Shown here piece by piece: positions 43,020 through 49,342 of a DNA stretch of 64,000 nucleotides. Below the pieces are notes generated by a model. That model had not been told where the DNA came from, did not search any database, and saw nothing but the letters and a program-made list of their open reading frames with translations. The stretch lies in assembly GCA_017438745.1 (NCBI GenBank), contig JAFRUS010000014.1, positions 1 through 64,000 on the forward strand, in the 5' to 3' direction. The DNA is from Oscillospiraceae bacterium. Its GTDB lineage: Bacteria > Bacillota > Clostridia > Oscillospirales > Ruminococcaceae. The position numbers and the translations under genes are program-made. Numbering within the stretch: the stretch's first letter is position 1; each line of letters opens with the position of its first letter.

Positions 43020-43607
43020 TCAAAATTCTTTTTTTCTTAAATCAATACAGTACGGTATTACCTCGGCAAAATAATCATTCAGAGACAGAGTAGCACCGGA
43101 ATGTTTACCTCCCGGAATACGACGGAAGTGTTCATTTCTGAACATTCTCTCGGTCATATCATGGCTGTCGATTATTTCATCTGCATCTCCGACAATACAG
43201 CATACATTCTCTTCGTTCAAATCTGAAAGCGTACCGAACATTGAGATAAACGCTTTGATATCCCCTTTATAACCAAGATGCGGAAGATAGAGAAACGGCA
43301 TGAGACACGGATTGATAAGTATAACCGGAAGATCAAATTCTGCTGCCAGAACTGCTGCATAAAATCCACCGAGACTTGTTCCGACTATAAAATCAACAGA
43401 CTTATCAGAAACGTAGTTTCGAAGCTGGTTCAGTACACTTTTCGGCGATTCTGAATCATAATCAATTTCAGGAGATATAACAGTTTCGCATTTATTTTCC
43501 TTCAGTGCACCGAAAGCCGCATTCTCCGGTGATCCGTGATATCCATGAATGTTAAGAACATTAACCTGGTATTTAGTGTTTCCATCTGTATTCATTTTTA
43601 TAATCAT
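43020..43607 (-). CDS. YqiA-like alpha/beta-hydrolase (stand-alone paralogue)
   Basis: 195 residues, very similar throughout to the C-terminal domain of the LRR-esterase at 34792 and with the same triad motifs: NIHGYHG, GTSLGGFYA, GDADEI and GGKHSG. The substrate is unknown; E. coli YqiA acts on short acyl esters. The start is uncertain: AAGGAG lies 1 base before the first ATG (43607) and 13 before the second (43595). The DNA just upstream is a fragment of the antitoxin gene found at 34353, evidence of segmental duplication. Confidence 0.85.
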   Translation of the reverse strand: MIIKMNTDGNTKYQVNVLNIHGYHGSPENAAFGALKENKCETVISPEIDYDSESPKSVLNQLRNYVSDKSVDFIVGTSLGGFYAAVLAAEFDLPVILINPCLMPFLYLPHLGYKGDIKAFISMFGTLSDLNEENVCCIVGDADEIIDSHDMTERMFRNEHFRRIPGGKHSGATLSLNDYFAEVIPYCIDLRKKEF

Positions 43608-43640
43608 ACTCCTTGTTGTGAAATGGCTGTATCATCAATA

Positions 43641-44405
43641 TCAATCTTTCCGGCTGTAAAACACCCTTTCAAATGCGTTATAATTTCTATCCGGCGGTAC
43701 AGCAAAAACGACTTGTTTTACCACGGTATCACTGAACAATTCTATGAACAGACTCGCCACCCTCTCCGGTCTTTGGGCAAAAACTCCGCATCCAAATGCT
43801 CCGGCGATCAATACTTCCACACCCTGCGAATCACAAATATCTCTTATGAAACGTATTCTGTCCTTCAGTGCACGCTCATTCTGCTCTTCACTTAAACTTC
43901 CTTTTTTAAGCATCACAGAACGATTAGGTGCTGCGCATGTTATTACATCAGCGGTTACATGCTTATTTTCGTCATCATTAAAGAAGTACACATCAGAAGA
44001 ATAGAGCGCCCTGTTCATATACAAGCCCATATTATAATTGGCTTCATTCCATTCATAATAATCCGGAAAAGTACTGAGTACATTATATAAGAACGATACG
44101 TGACAAAGCGCCTCTTCCTGTGCCATAGCTCCATTTAAAAAGCCGCCACCGGGATGTCTGTAACTGGCAAAGTTAAGTACAGCAAGTTTATTCCCGTTAG
44201 AATGCTTTAAAACACTCTCCTGGGTATATGACTTTTCAAGAACGAACTCCGCTCTTTTTCCTGTTATCTTTTCTCTCACAAATTCGTTTCCAAATACATG
44301 CGTTGCCAGAATACTCTTCTGTATTTCATCGGAGTACAGTTTCACCATTTTTTCAGTATGCTTCAAAGCTTTATCTTTAAGATCATCTTTTCTTCCCATC
44401 ATCAT
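43641..44405 (-). CDS. Bacterial-type PARG / DUF2263 macrodomain protein (TIGR02452-like)
   Basis: 254 residues. The PARG signature GGGFLNGAMAQEEAL is intact (GGG 86-88, Q96-E97-E98), preceded by AVLNFASYRHP and followed by CAAPN and AFGCGVFAQRPE. Such proteins remove poly(ADP-ribose) or ADP-ribose from targets. Three consecutive ATG codons follow GGAGAA; the second or third is as likely as the first. The last residues (SRKD) are encoded by the antitoxin-gene fragment, so the natural C-terminus has been replaced, probably harmlessly. Confidence 0.88.
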   Translation of the reverse strand: MMMGRKDDLKDKALKHTEKMVKLYSDEIQKSILATHVFGNEFVREKITGKRAEFVLEKSYTQESVLKHSNGNKLAVLNFASYRHPGGGFLNGAMAQEEALCHVSFLYNVLSTFPDYYEWNEANYNMGLYMNRALYSSDVYFFNDDENKHVTADVITCAAPNRSVMLKKGSLSEEQNERALKDRIRFIRDICDSQGVEVLIAGAFGCGVFAQRPERVASLFIELFSDTVVKQVVFAVPPDRNYNAFERVFYSRKD

Positions 44406-44430
44406 TTCTCCTTTTCATAAATATAAACAA

Positions 44431-44468
44431 GCACGTAAATTGATATAGTCAACTTACGTGCCGTTTTT
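44431..44468 (+). terminator. Hairpin upstream of the PARG-like gene
   Basis: GCACGTAA / TTACGTGC (44431-44438 and 44454-44461) followed by CGTTTTTT on the plus strand. No plus-strand gene precedes it, so it may instead be a 5' leader hairpin or operator of the PARG-like gene. Confidence 0.4.
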
Positions 44469-44528
44469 TAGCTAATAAAAGTATATCAGCAAACCGCATC
44501 GGCTGTCAAGATGATTTCAATAATACGA

Positions 44529-44553
44529 GAAAAAAATACGTCTGCAGCACACT
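44529..44553. repeat. Half copy of family A repeat
   Basis: CGTCTGCAGCACACTATGAATA resembles hairpin 1 and spacer only in part; it overlaps the stop codon of the DnaA-DnaB fusion gene. Confidence 0.4.
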
Positions 44554-45904
44554 ATGAATACACTTCAATCTCCCCTGTTTCGCCGTTTCTGTTCCATATG
44601 ATTGAAATTTTCGTAATGTCAGTGTCTTTACCAATTGCACTGCAGTCATTACCTTTATCAAGGAATATAATTTTATCTACGTCATCTATATCAAATTGCC
44701 TCCGGATACTTTTAAACCGTGGTGTTTTATTGTATTCATCTGAATTGTTAAGTTCAGTCAACAGGATAACAGGCACATGGCAGTCTTTTGAAAGCTGTTT
44801 GAATTCTCTGATTTTATCTGACAATTCACCGCGGCCGCAAAAAAGCATCTGCATGTTATCTGCAATTACCAGCCCGTGATTTTTCCTGTTTCTGACCTTC
44901 TGAAATACCAGTTTGCCGCAGTCGCGAATATTATCATCAATGAACAGAGGAACATTTTTAAACTCCTCTGAACAGCGCAAAATTCTCTGGTTTTCATCGA
45001 CCTCAAGCAGATTGTATTTCAGACTGTTAATATCAACGCAAGCTTCTCTGGAAACTAATCTCATGACAAGTTCCTCTTTTGTTTTCTTCCAGCTGAAATA
45101 ATCGGCTTCCGCTTTATTTCTTCCGGCAAATTCATAAGCAAGAGCAAGTGCAAAAGAGGAAGGATCACTGCCCTGATCTGAAGCCAGTACAATAAGTTCA
45201 GGATGGTCCCGGTCAGCGATAAGTTTAAACAGTTCAGAATAATCCGGCCTTATGATCTTTTTCTTAGAATAATCAGTTCTCCAGATAAAAGTATCTTTCA
45301 GAAAACCTTGTACTATATCGTACACAGCAGTCAGGTCGTTATGCACGGAATAAAACGTATCTTTACCAGATTCATTCTTTATCGGATCAGAACCTGCATT
45401 TTTTAATAAAGCGTAATCACCGAAAAAGCATCTGTTTCTTAATCTTTCCGGAAGATCATTCACCCTTTCTGATACTGTTATCATTATAGGTTTTCCGGAT
45501 TCAAAGCGCTCATTAAAGCAGTGTTCGAGTTCTTCACTTATCGATTCCTTTCCGAGGCAGTACTGAATATCATCGATCAGTAAAACATCGCAGTCGATAT
45601 ATTTTTCTGAAAAGTCCTGCCTTTTCCTGCTTTTTATCGTTTCTATCAGCTCTTCAGAAAACTCTCTGGCACTTGTAAGTATAACATTCAGATCCGGATA
45701 CAGCTCGTTGATACGGTTCTTTACCGAATAAAGCAGATGTGTTTTTCCGGTACCCGATCTTCCTATCAGACAGAGCGGAGCTTTATTTCCGCTCTCAGAA
45801 AATTTTACCGTCATTTCATATGCGTCCGAGTTATTATGTGTGACCTTAAAGTTCTCAAAAGTGAACTGACTCCCTTTTTGTGATATTTCCATATGCTGAT
45901 ACAT
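44552..45904 (-). CDS. DnaA-type AAA+ domain fused to DnaB-like RecA domain lacking Walker A
   Basis: About 450 residues. The N-terminal half is a DnaA-like ATPase: FTFENF opening, Walker A GRSGTGKTHLLY (48-59), Walker B LLIDDIQY (108-115), and RVNDLPERLRNRC as sensor/arginine-finger region. From about 220 the sequence follows the DnaB C-terminal domain: ELIVLASDQG (normally a P-loop, here SDPSS instead of GKT), SWKKTKEELVMRLVSREACVD, FIDDNI, GLVIADNMQML and VPVILLTELNN. The RecA-like site has thus lost nucleotide binding. Neither the DnaA DNA-binding domain nor the DnaB N-terminal domain is present. Start ambiguous between 45904 and 45892. It follows the gene at 45920 by 15 bp. Confidence 0.8.
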   Translation of the reverse strand: MYQHMEISQKGSQFTFENFKVTHNNSDAYEMTVKFSESGNKAPLCLIGRSGTGKTHLLYSVKNRINELYPDLNVILTSAREFSEELIETIKSRKRQDFSEKYIDCDVLLIDDIQYCLGKESISEELEHCFNERFESGKPIMITVSERVNDLPERLRNRCFFGDYALLKNAGSDPIKNESGKDTFYSVHNDLTAVYDIVQGFLKDTFIWRTDYSKKKIIRPDYSELFKLIADRDHPELIVLASDQGSDPSSFALALAYEFAGRNKAEADYFSWKKTKEELVMRLVSREACVDINSLKYNLLEVDENQRILRCSEEFKNVPLFIDDNIRDCGKLVFQKVRNRKNHGLVIADNMQMLFCGRGELSDKIREFKQLSKDCHVPVILLTELNNSDEYNKTPRFKSIRRQFDIDDVDKIIFLDKGNDCSAIGKDTDITKISIIWNRNGETGEIEVYS

Positions 45905-45919
45905 TCCTCTCTTTCTCTG

Positions 45920-46237
45920 TTAAAGTCCGTCATAAACGCACCTGTAATGCTCGCTGTGATCATATCGTACTGTGTACTCATCAAGTTCAAATATCTCCGC
46001 GATTTCCGGAAAGTACTCAGTACTTATATGCACACTTGAATAGATCACAGCTCTTCCCTTCCGGTCTACTTCCACTCTTCCGCGCGGATAGTAGTCAAAT
46101 GCCTTCTCTGCTCCGTTCGGTCGGATATGCTCCCATAGTTTTCTGTGATTATAAGTATCGCCCGACTTTGCTGTACCTTCCGGATATTTCCCGTCAAACG
46201 GAAATGCAAGTATCTCGTCATTAACAAGCCAGAACAC
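45920..46237 (-). CDS. Hypothetical protein
   Basis: 105 residues from a GTG with a poor ribosome binding site; no better start exists before an in-frame TGA, so the gene may be 5'-truncated. Motifs that look conserved-like are HIRPNG, FDYYPRGRVEV and YDHSEHYRC. No membrane segment. It directly precedes the DnaA-DnaB fusion gene with a 15-bp gap. I do not recognise the family. Confidence 0.6.
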   Translation of the reverse strand: MFWLVNDEILAFPFDGKYPEGTAKSGDTYNHRKLWEHIRPNGAEKAFDYYPRGRVEVDRKGRAVIYSSVHISTEYFPEIAEIFELDEYTVRYDHSEHYRCVYDGL

Positions 46238-46322
46238 ACCTTTTCTGATAATATCTCACCTGTCCTTTTTAGAACGATTCATTCTTTGTACACTGAAATT
46301 TTCAGGACCATCGAAGATCCTG

Positions 46323-47030
46323 TTATATCTGGTTTGCACCTTCCGGAAGCTTCAGATCCGAAAGAAAATCACATCCGGAAAACACCTGATCACCTATAAA
46401 GCACAGACCTGCCGACAGCTTTATATTCCTGAGATTCCGGCATCCTTTAAAAGCAAAGTCCCCTATCGCAACCACATCATCCGGGATGATAAGCGATTCA
46501 AGACTTTTGCAGTTTTCAAAAGCTGAATCACATATCCTTACGGTATTTTCAGAAAAAGTGACTAAAGCAAGATGCTCACAGTTCTTAAAAGCCGAATGCC
46601 CAATATGTTTTACGCTGTCCGGCATAACGATACGTCTGATCATTGTATTTCCTTCAAAAGCGCTGTTTGTAACAGATACAACGCCATCAGGTATCCTGAT
46701 ATCTGTACCGGAACCATTATAACGATAAAGTGCTTTGCCATAGATCACAAAATCTCTTTTATCATTCTCATAAAACGGAGTATCGTCAAAAGCAGATATT
46801 CCTATAGTTTCGACACTTTCCGGTATTTCAACACTTTCAAGCTCCGTACAGTCTGCAAATGCGAAAGCTGATACTGAAATGACTGTCTCCGGAATGATCA
46901 CCTTCTTCAGATTCCTGCAGGATTTAAAAACTCCTGTTCCCATATTCTTTACACCATGCGGGATAGTAAGTACGGATCTGCCGTCATCATAATATCTGCA
47001 TAAAAAGCCGTTATTGATTTCTAAACTCAT
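46323..47030 (-). CDS. BspA-like leucine-rich-repeat protein
   Basis: 235 residues from the Met at 47030, supported by AAGGAGCGGCAT; the longer frame runs into the family A repeat. It consists almost entirely of LRR_5 units (IPETVISVSAFAFADC, IPDDVVAIGDFAFKGC). No signal peptide, so probably cytosolic, like the LRR part of the gene at 34792. It ends with the repeats and no second domain. LRR_5 proteins are binding scaffolds; the partner is unknown. Confidence 0.85.
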   Translation of the reverse strand: MSLEINNGFLCRYYDDGRSVLTIPHGVKNMGTGVFKSCRNLKKVIIPETVISVSAFAFADCTELESVEIPESVETIGISAFDDTPFYENDKRDFVIYGKALYRYNGSGTDIRIPDGVVSVTNSAFEGNTMIRRIVMPDSVKHIGHSAFKNCEHLALVTFSENTVRICDSAFENCKSLESLIIPDDVVAIGDFAFKGCRNLRNIKLSAGLCFIGDQVFSGCDFLSDLKLPEGANQI

Positions 47031-47046
47031 ATGCCGCTCCTTATCT

Positions 47047-47107
47047 CGGTGCGCCTGCGGCGCACTATCACAGCACTGTCGGCTCGGAGCCGACAGCACC
47101 TTTTTTC
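47047..47107. repeat. Two-hairpin repeat, family A copy 5
   Basis: Hairpin 1 GTGCGCC-TGC-GGCGCAC (47049-47065); hairpin 2 CTGTCGGCTC / GAGCCGACAG (47076-47085 and 47087-47096); then CACCTTTTTT. The stop codon and last residues of the tandem phosphatase gene lie in it. Confidence 0.8.
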
Positions 47108-48000
47108 CCAGCACGTTTCAGTGCCTCACACACCTTTCCGAAAACAAGCTGGTTCGGAAAATATTTCGGATCTTCAAATATCGTATTTCCGGCATGATCA
47201 AAGTATTCAAGTATAGCCATAGCACATCCGGCACTTCTGCTCTGACCGTAATCGCACTGACAGATGACCGAGTGTCCGGCGTCATATGCTTTCAGAATAA
47301 ACTTTGCAAGATCTTCAGCTTCAGGAAAAAAGTTCTTTACTGCAGCTTTATCATTTCCAAAGGAATCCCAGTCTATATCCGGTAGGGCGACATAGAAAAC
47401 ATTGTCCGTTACCGATGAGTAATCGACCTTTTCGTAACCTTTCAGTGCATATTCCGGCGGATCATAAAAGCTTATGGCAGCTGTATCTGCCGGGAATTTA
47501 CCGCTTTTTATTACGGCTTCAATATCTTTTCGCGAATACACTGATACCTTCATCTGTTTCAGACATCTCTTCATAAGATCATAAACATGCCTGTTGTAAT
47601 ATTCTTTTTCCGGAACCGGTAATCCATATATCTCATGAGCTATCATGCCAACTGCTGCAGAACGTGAAAGTCCGGCAAAGCAGTGTATCAGAAGAGTATC
47701 GACATCGTGTTCATGCGCACGGATGAATCTTATCATTTCCAGAGCCTGCGAATGATTCAGAAGATGCAGTCCTGATACCGTTTTTTCAATATCATCAAAG
47801 TAAAGAGTCAGTACGCCGCGGCAGTATTTATTCTCCCTGAATTCAAAGCCGAACCCCTGACTCGATGTATCCTGAATGGATATAACGGCGTAACTGTCCG
47901 AATATTCCGGATATTCAGTTATCCCCGGTTCGCAGAAATGATTCATCACATAATCAAGTGCACCTCTTGCCGATGTCCCCATAATACGTGGCATTTTCAT
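47068..48000 (-). CDS. Tandem tyrosine-phosphatase-like protein (two CX5R domains)
   Basis: 310 residues from the Met at 48000 (GGAGTGATATC upstream). Domain 1 (about 1-148) has the classical loop HCFAGLSRS with C107 and R113 and a candidate acid in FDD (69-70). Domain 2 (about 150-297) has CDYGQSRSAG with C249 and R255 and is a paralogue of the protein at 36680. Both loops look intact, so this may be an enzyme with two active sites or an enzyme plus sensor. The last ten residues come from the family A repeat. The longer frame upstream is repeat-derived and lacks a ribosome binding site. Confidence 0.8.
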   Translation of the reverse strand: MKMPRIMGTSARGALDYVMNHFCEPGITEYPEYSDSYAVISIQDTSSQGFGFEFRENKYCRGVLTLYFDDIEKTVSGLHLLNHSQALEMIRFIRAHEHDVDTLLIHCFAGLSRSAAVGMIAHEIYGLPVPEKEYYNRHVYDLMKRCLKQMKVSVYSRKDIEAVIKSGKFPADTAAISFYDPPEYALKGYEKVDYSSVTDNVFYVALPDIDWDSFGNDKAAVKNFFPEAEDLAKFILKAYDAGHSVICQCDYGQSRSAGCAMAILEYFDHAGNTIFEDPKYFPNQLVFGKVCEALKRAGKKGAVGSEPTVL

Positions 48001-48016
48001 GATATCACTCCAGTTT

Positions 48017-48076
48017 GTGGTGCGCCTGCGGCGCACTATCATAGTACTGTCGGCACAAAGCCGACAGTACCTTTTC
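48017..48076. repeat. Two-hairpin repeat, family A copy 6
   Basis: Hairpin 1 GTGCGCC-TGC-GGCGCAC (48020-48036); hairpin 2 TACTGTCGGC / GCCGACAGTA (48045-48054 and 48060-48069), loop ACAAA; then CCTTTTC. Confidence 0.8.
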
Positions 48077-48104
48077 GATGACTGAACGCAGGAACATCCG
48101 CCAA

Positions 48105-48212
48105 TCACTTCACTGTAAATACAGGATTACCATAACCATATCCCTGATAAAACTGATCATCTTTTACTGTGTAAACCGGCTGTCCATATCCGTATCCTGA
48201 ATAAATCTGCAT
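48105..48212 (-). CDS. GYGYG-repeat microprotein, 35 residues
   Basis: Two tandem units, IYSGYGYGQPVYTVKDD and FYQGYGYGNPVFTVK. The start at 48212 has a perfect AAAAAAGGAGG seven bases upstream; a longer frame to 48299 has none and would begin at the promoter's -10 box. The Tyr/Gly repeat could form a beta-rich fibre or nucleic-acid-binding surface; similar GYG repeats occur at the ends of larger Clostridia proteins. No signal peptide. Confidence 0.6.
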   Translation of the reverse strand: MQIYSGYGYGQPVYTVKDDQFYQGYGYGNPVFTVK

Positions 48213-48300
48213 AACAGGCCTCCTTTTTTCGATAAAGAAATTCTCTTCAGGTTTATAATATACATCTTCTCCTGGCTCTGTCCTGTATTCTTCTTTCATT

Positions 48301-48352
48301 TATCATTATACACTATGAAAAACTGAAAATTCGAAGATATTTGAAGTAATTT
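48301..48352 (-). repeat. Shared upstream element, family C copy 2
   Basis: Nearly identical to 36569-36620: TATCATTATACAC, AAAAACTGAAAATTCGA and TTGAAG blocks. On the minus strand it supplies TATAAT about 90 bp before the GYGYG start. Confidence 0.65.
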
Positions 48353-48374
48353 ATTTATCCGTTTCTGTGTCTTA

Positions 48375-48401
48375 ATTATAGCATCCGACATGGGGCAAAA
48401 A
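48375..48401 (-). repeat. Shared promoter-like motif, family D copy 3
   Basis: Minus strand TTTTTG-N15-TATAAT, followed by AGAAACGGAT as in copy 2, upstream of family C copy 2. Confidence 0.55.
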
Positions 48402-48419
48402 CGGACGGTGTCCAGATAA

Positions 48420-48462
48420 AAAAATACCTTCCGAAAGATATTTGTCATTTCGGAAGGTATCA
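48420..48462 (-). terminator. Terminator of the ASCH-DUF1810 gene
   Basis: 13-bp stem ATACCTTCCGAAA / TTTCGGAAGGTAT (48424-48436 and 48448-48460) with a minus-strand T-run. Confidence 0.85.
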
Positions 48463-48497
48463 GTATTCAACAGTTATTCCAAGCTTTGTGGAACCTT

Positions 48498-49265
48498 TTA
48501 TAAAAGTCCCAGAATTTTAAGTGTTTTGTCATCTTCGTTACTGAGATAAAATTTATCAAGTACCTTTTTAAACAGCTCGTTGTCATCAGTCGTATGGATA
48601 AAGAGCGTCATACATGAACGTAATTTAAATGCATCGATCTCCTCGAAAACTGCCAGCGGATCATCTGTCGGGATGTGGAGCAGGGTCTCGGTAATCTCTT
48701 TAAGTCTCGCACCGAGTACCGGATGATCATAGTAATCCTTAGCTTCGTTAAGATCATTTATCGAGAATAACGCCGTTGTGCCGCTGAGTCCTAAACCACG
48801 GATCTGCGGGAACACATACCAAATCCAGTGCGTATCTTTATAGGCATCTTTCATTTCCTGAAGAGCAGTCTTGTACGTCTCACCAAACCCGTATCCTTTT
48901 TCCTGTGCATCGAGGAATTTCTGAAGGTCGGTGTAGTAGAGTTCTATGCCGAGAACGCCGAACTGCTCCTGCTTTTCACGCGGATAGAACTTATCCATAT
49001 CAGCCGGATCGGCATTTTCATCAGAAGCGTATCCGAGCTTTTCCTTCGGCAGTGAATCGTAAAGTTCTGAGAAAGATGCAAATTTGTGCAGCGCAGTTAC
49101 TCTTGTCTGTATCTTTCGTTCAGGATCATCGATACGCGAAAATTCAATAAAATCACCGACTGCTACCTTCTGACGTTTCTCATCGTTTAATCTGAGCTCT
49201 ATAGTCTTGCTGCCGCTCTTGATCTTTTCAAACGGCGCTGCCTGCAGTTTCATATAGTGGATCAT
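48498..49265 (-). CDS. ASCH domain fused to DUF1810 domain
   Basis: 255 residues from the Met at 49265, supported by AAAGGAGGAAAACACC. The N-terminal 105 residues are an ASCH-like PUA-fold domain (HYMKLQAAPFEKIKSGSKTI, with ELRLNDEKR), implicated in RNA or nucleotide binding. The rest is DUF1810 (FLDAQEKGYGFGETYKTALQ, WIWYVFPQIRGLGLS). Both halves look complete. No catalytic role can be assigned from the sequence. A good terminator follows. Confidence 0.8.
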   Translation of the reverse strand: MIHYMKLQAAPFEKIKSGSKTIELRLNDEKRQKVAVGDFIEFSRIDDPERKIQTRVTALHKFASFSELYDSLPKEKLGYASDENADPADMDKFYPREKQEQFGVLGIELYYTDLQKFLDAQEKGYGFGETYKTALQEMKDAYKDTHWIWYVFPQIRGLGLSGTTALFSINDLNEAKDYYDHPVLGARLKEITETLLHIPTDDPLAVFEEIDAFKLRSCMTLFIHTTDDNELFKKVLDKFYLSNEDDKTLKILGLL

Positions 49266-49342
49266 GGTGTTTTCCTCCTTTATTTTTATGTGTTCATATA
49301 TTATTTTACAGTCCATTCATTTCTATGCGATGAATATACGGA

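Noticed and set aside
48213..48299. N-terminal extension of the GYGYG protein to 64 residues
   Set aside because: No ribosome binding site at 48299 and the -10 box lies five bases upstream, whereas the internal ATG at 48212 has a perfect AAGGAGG.
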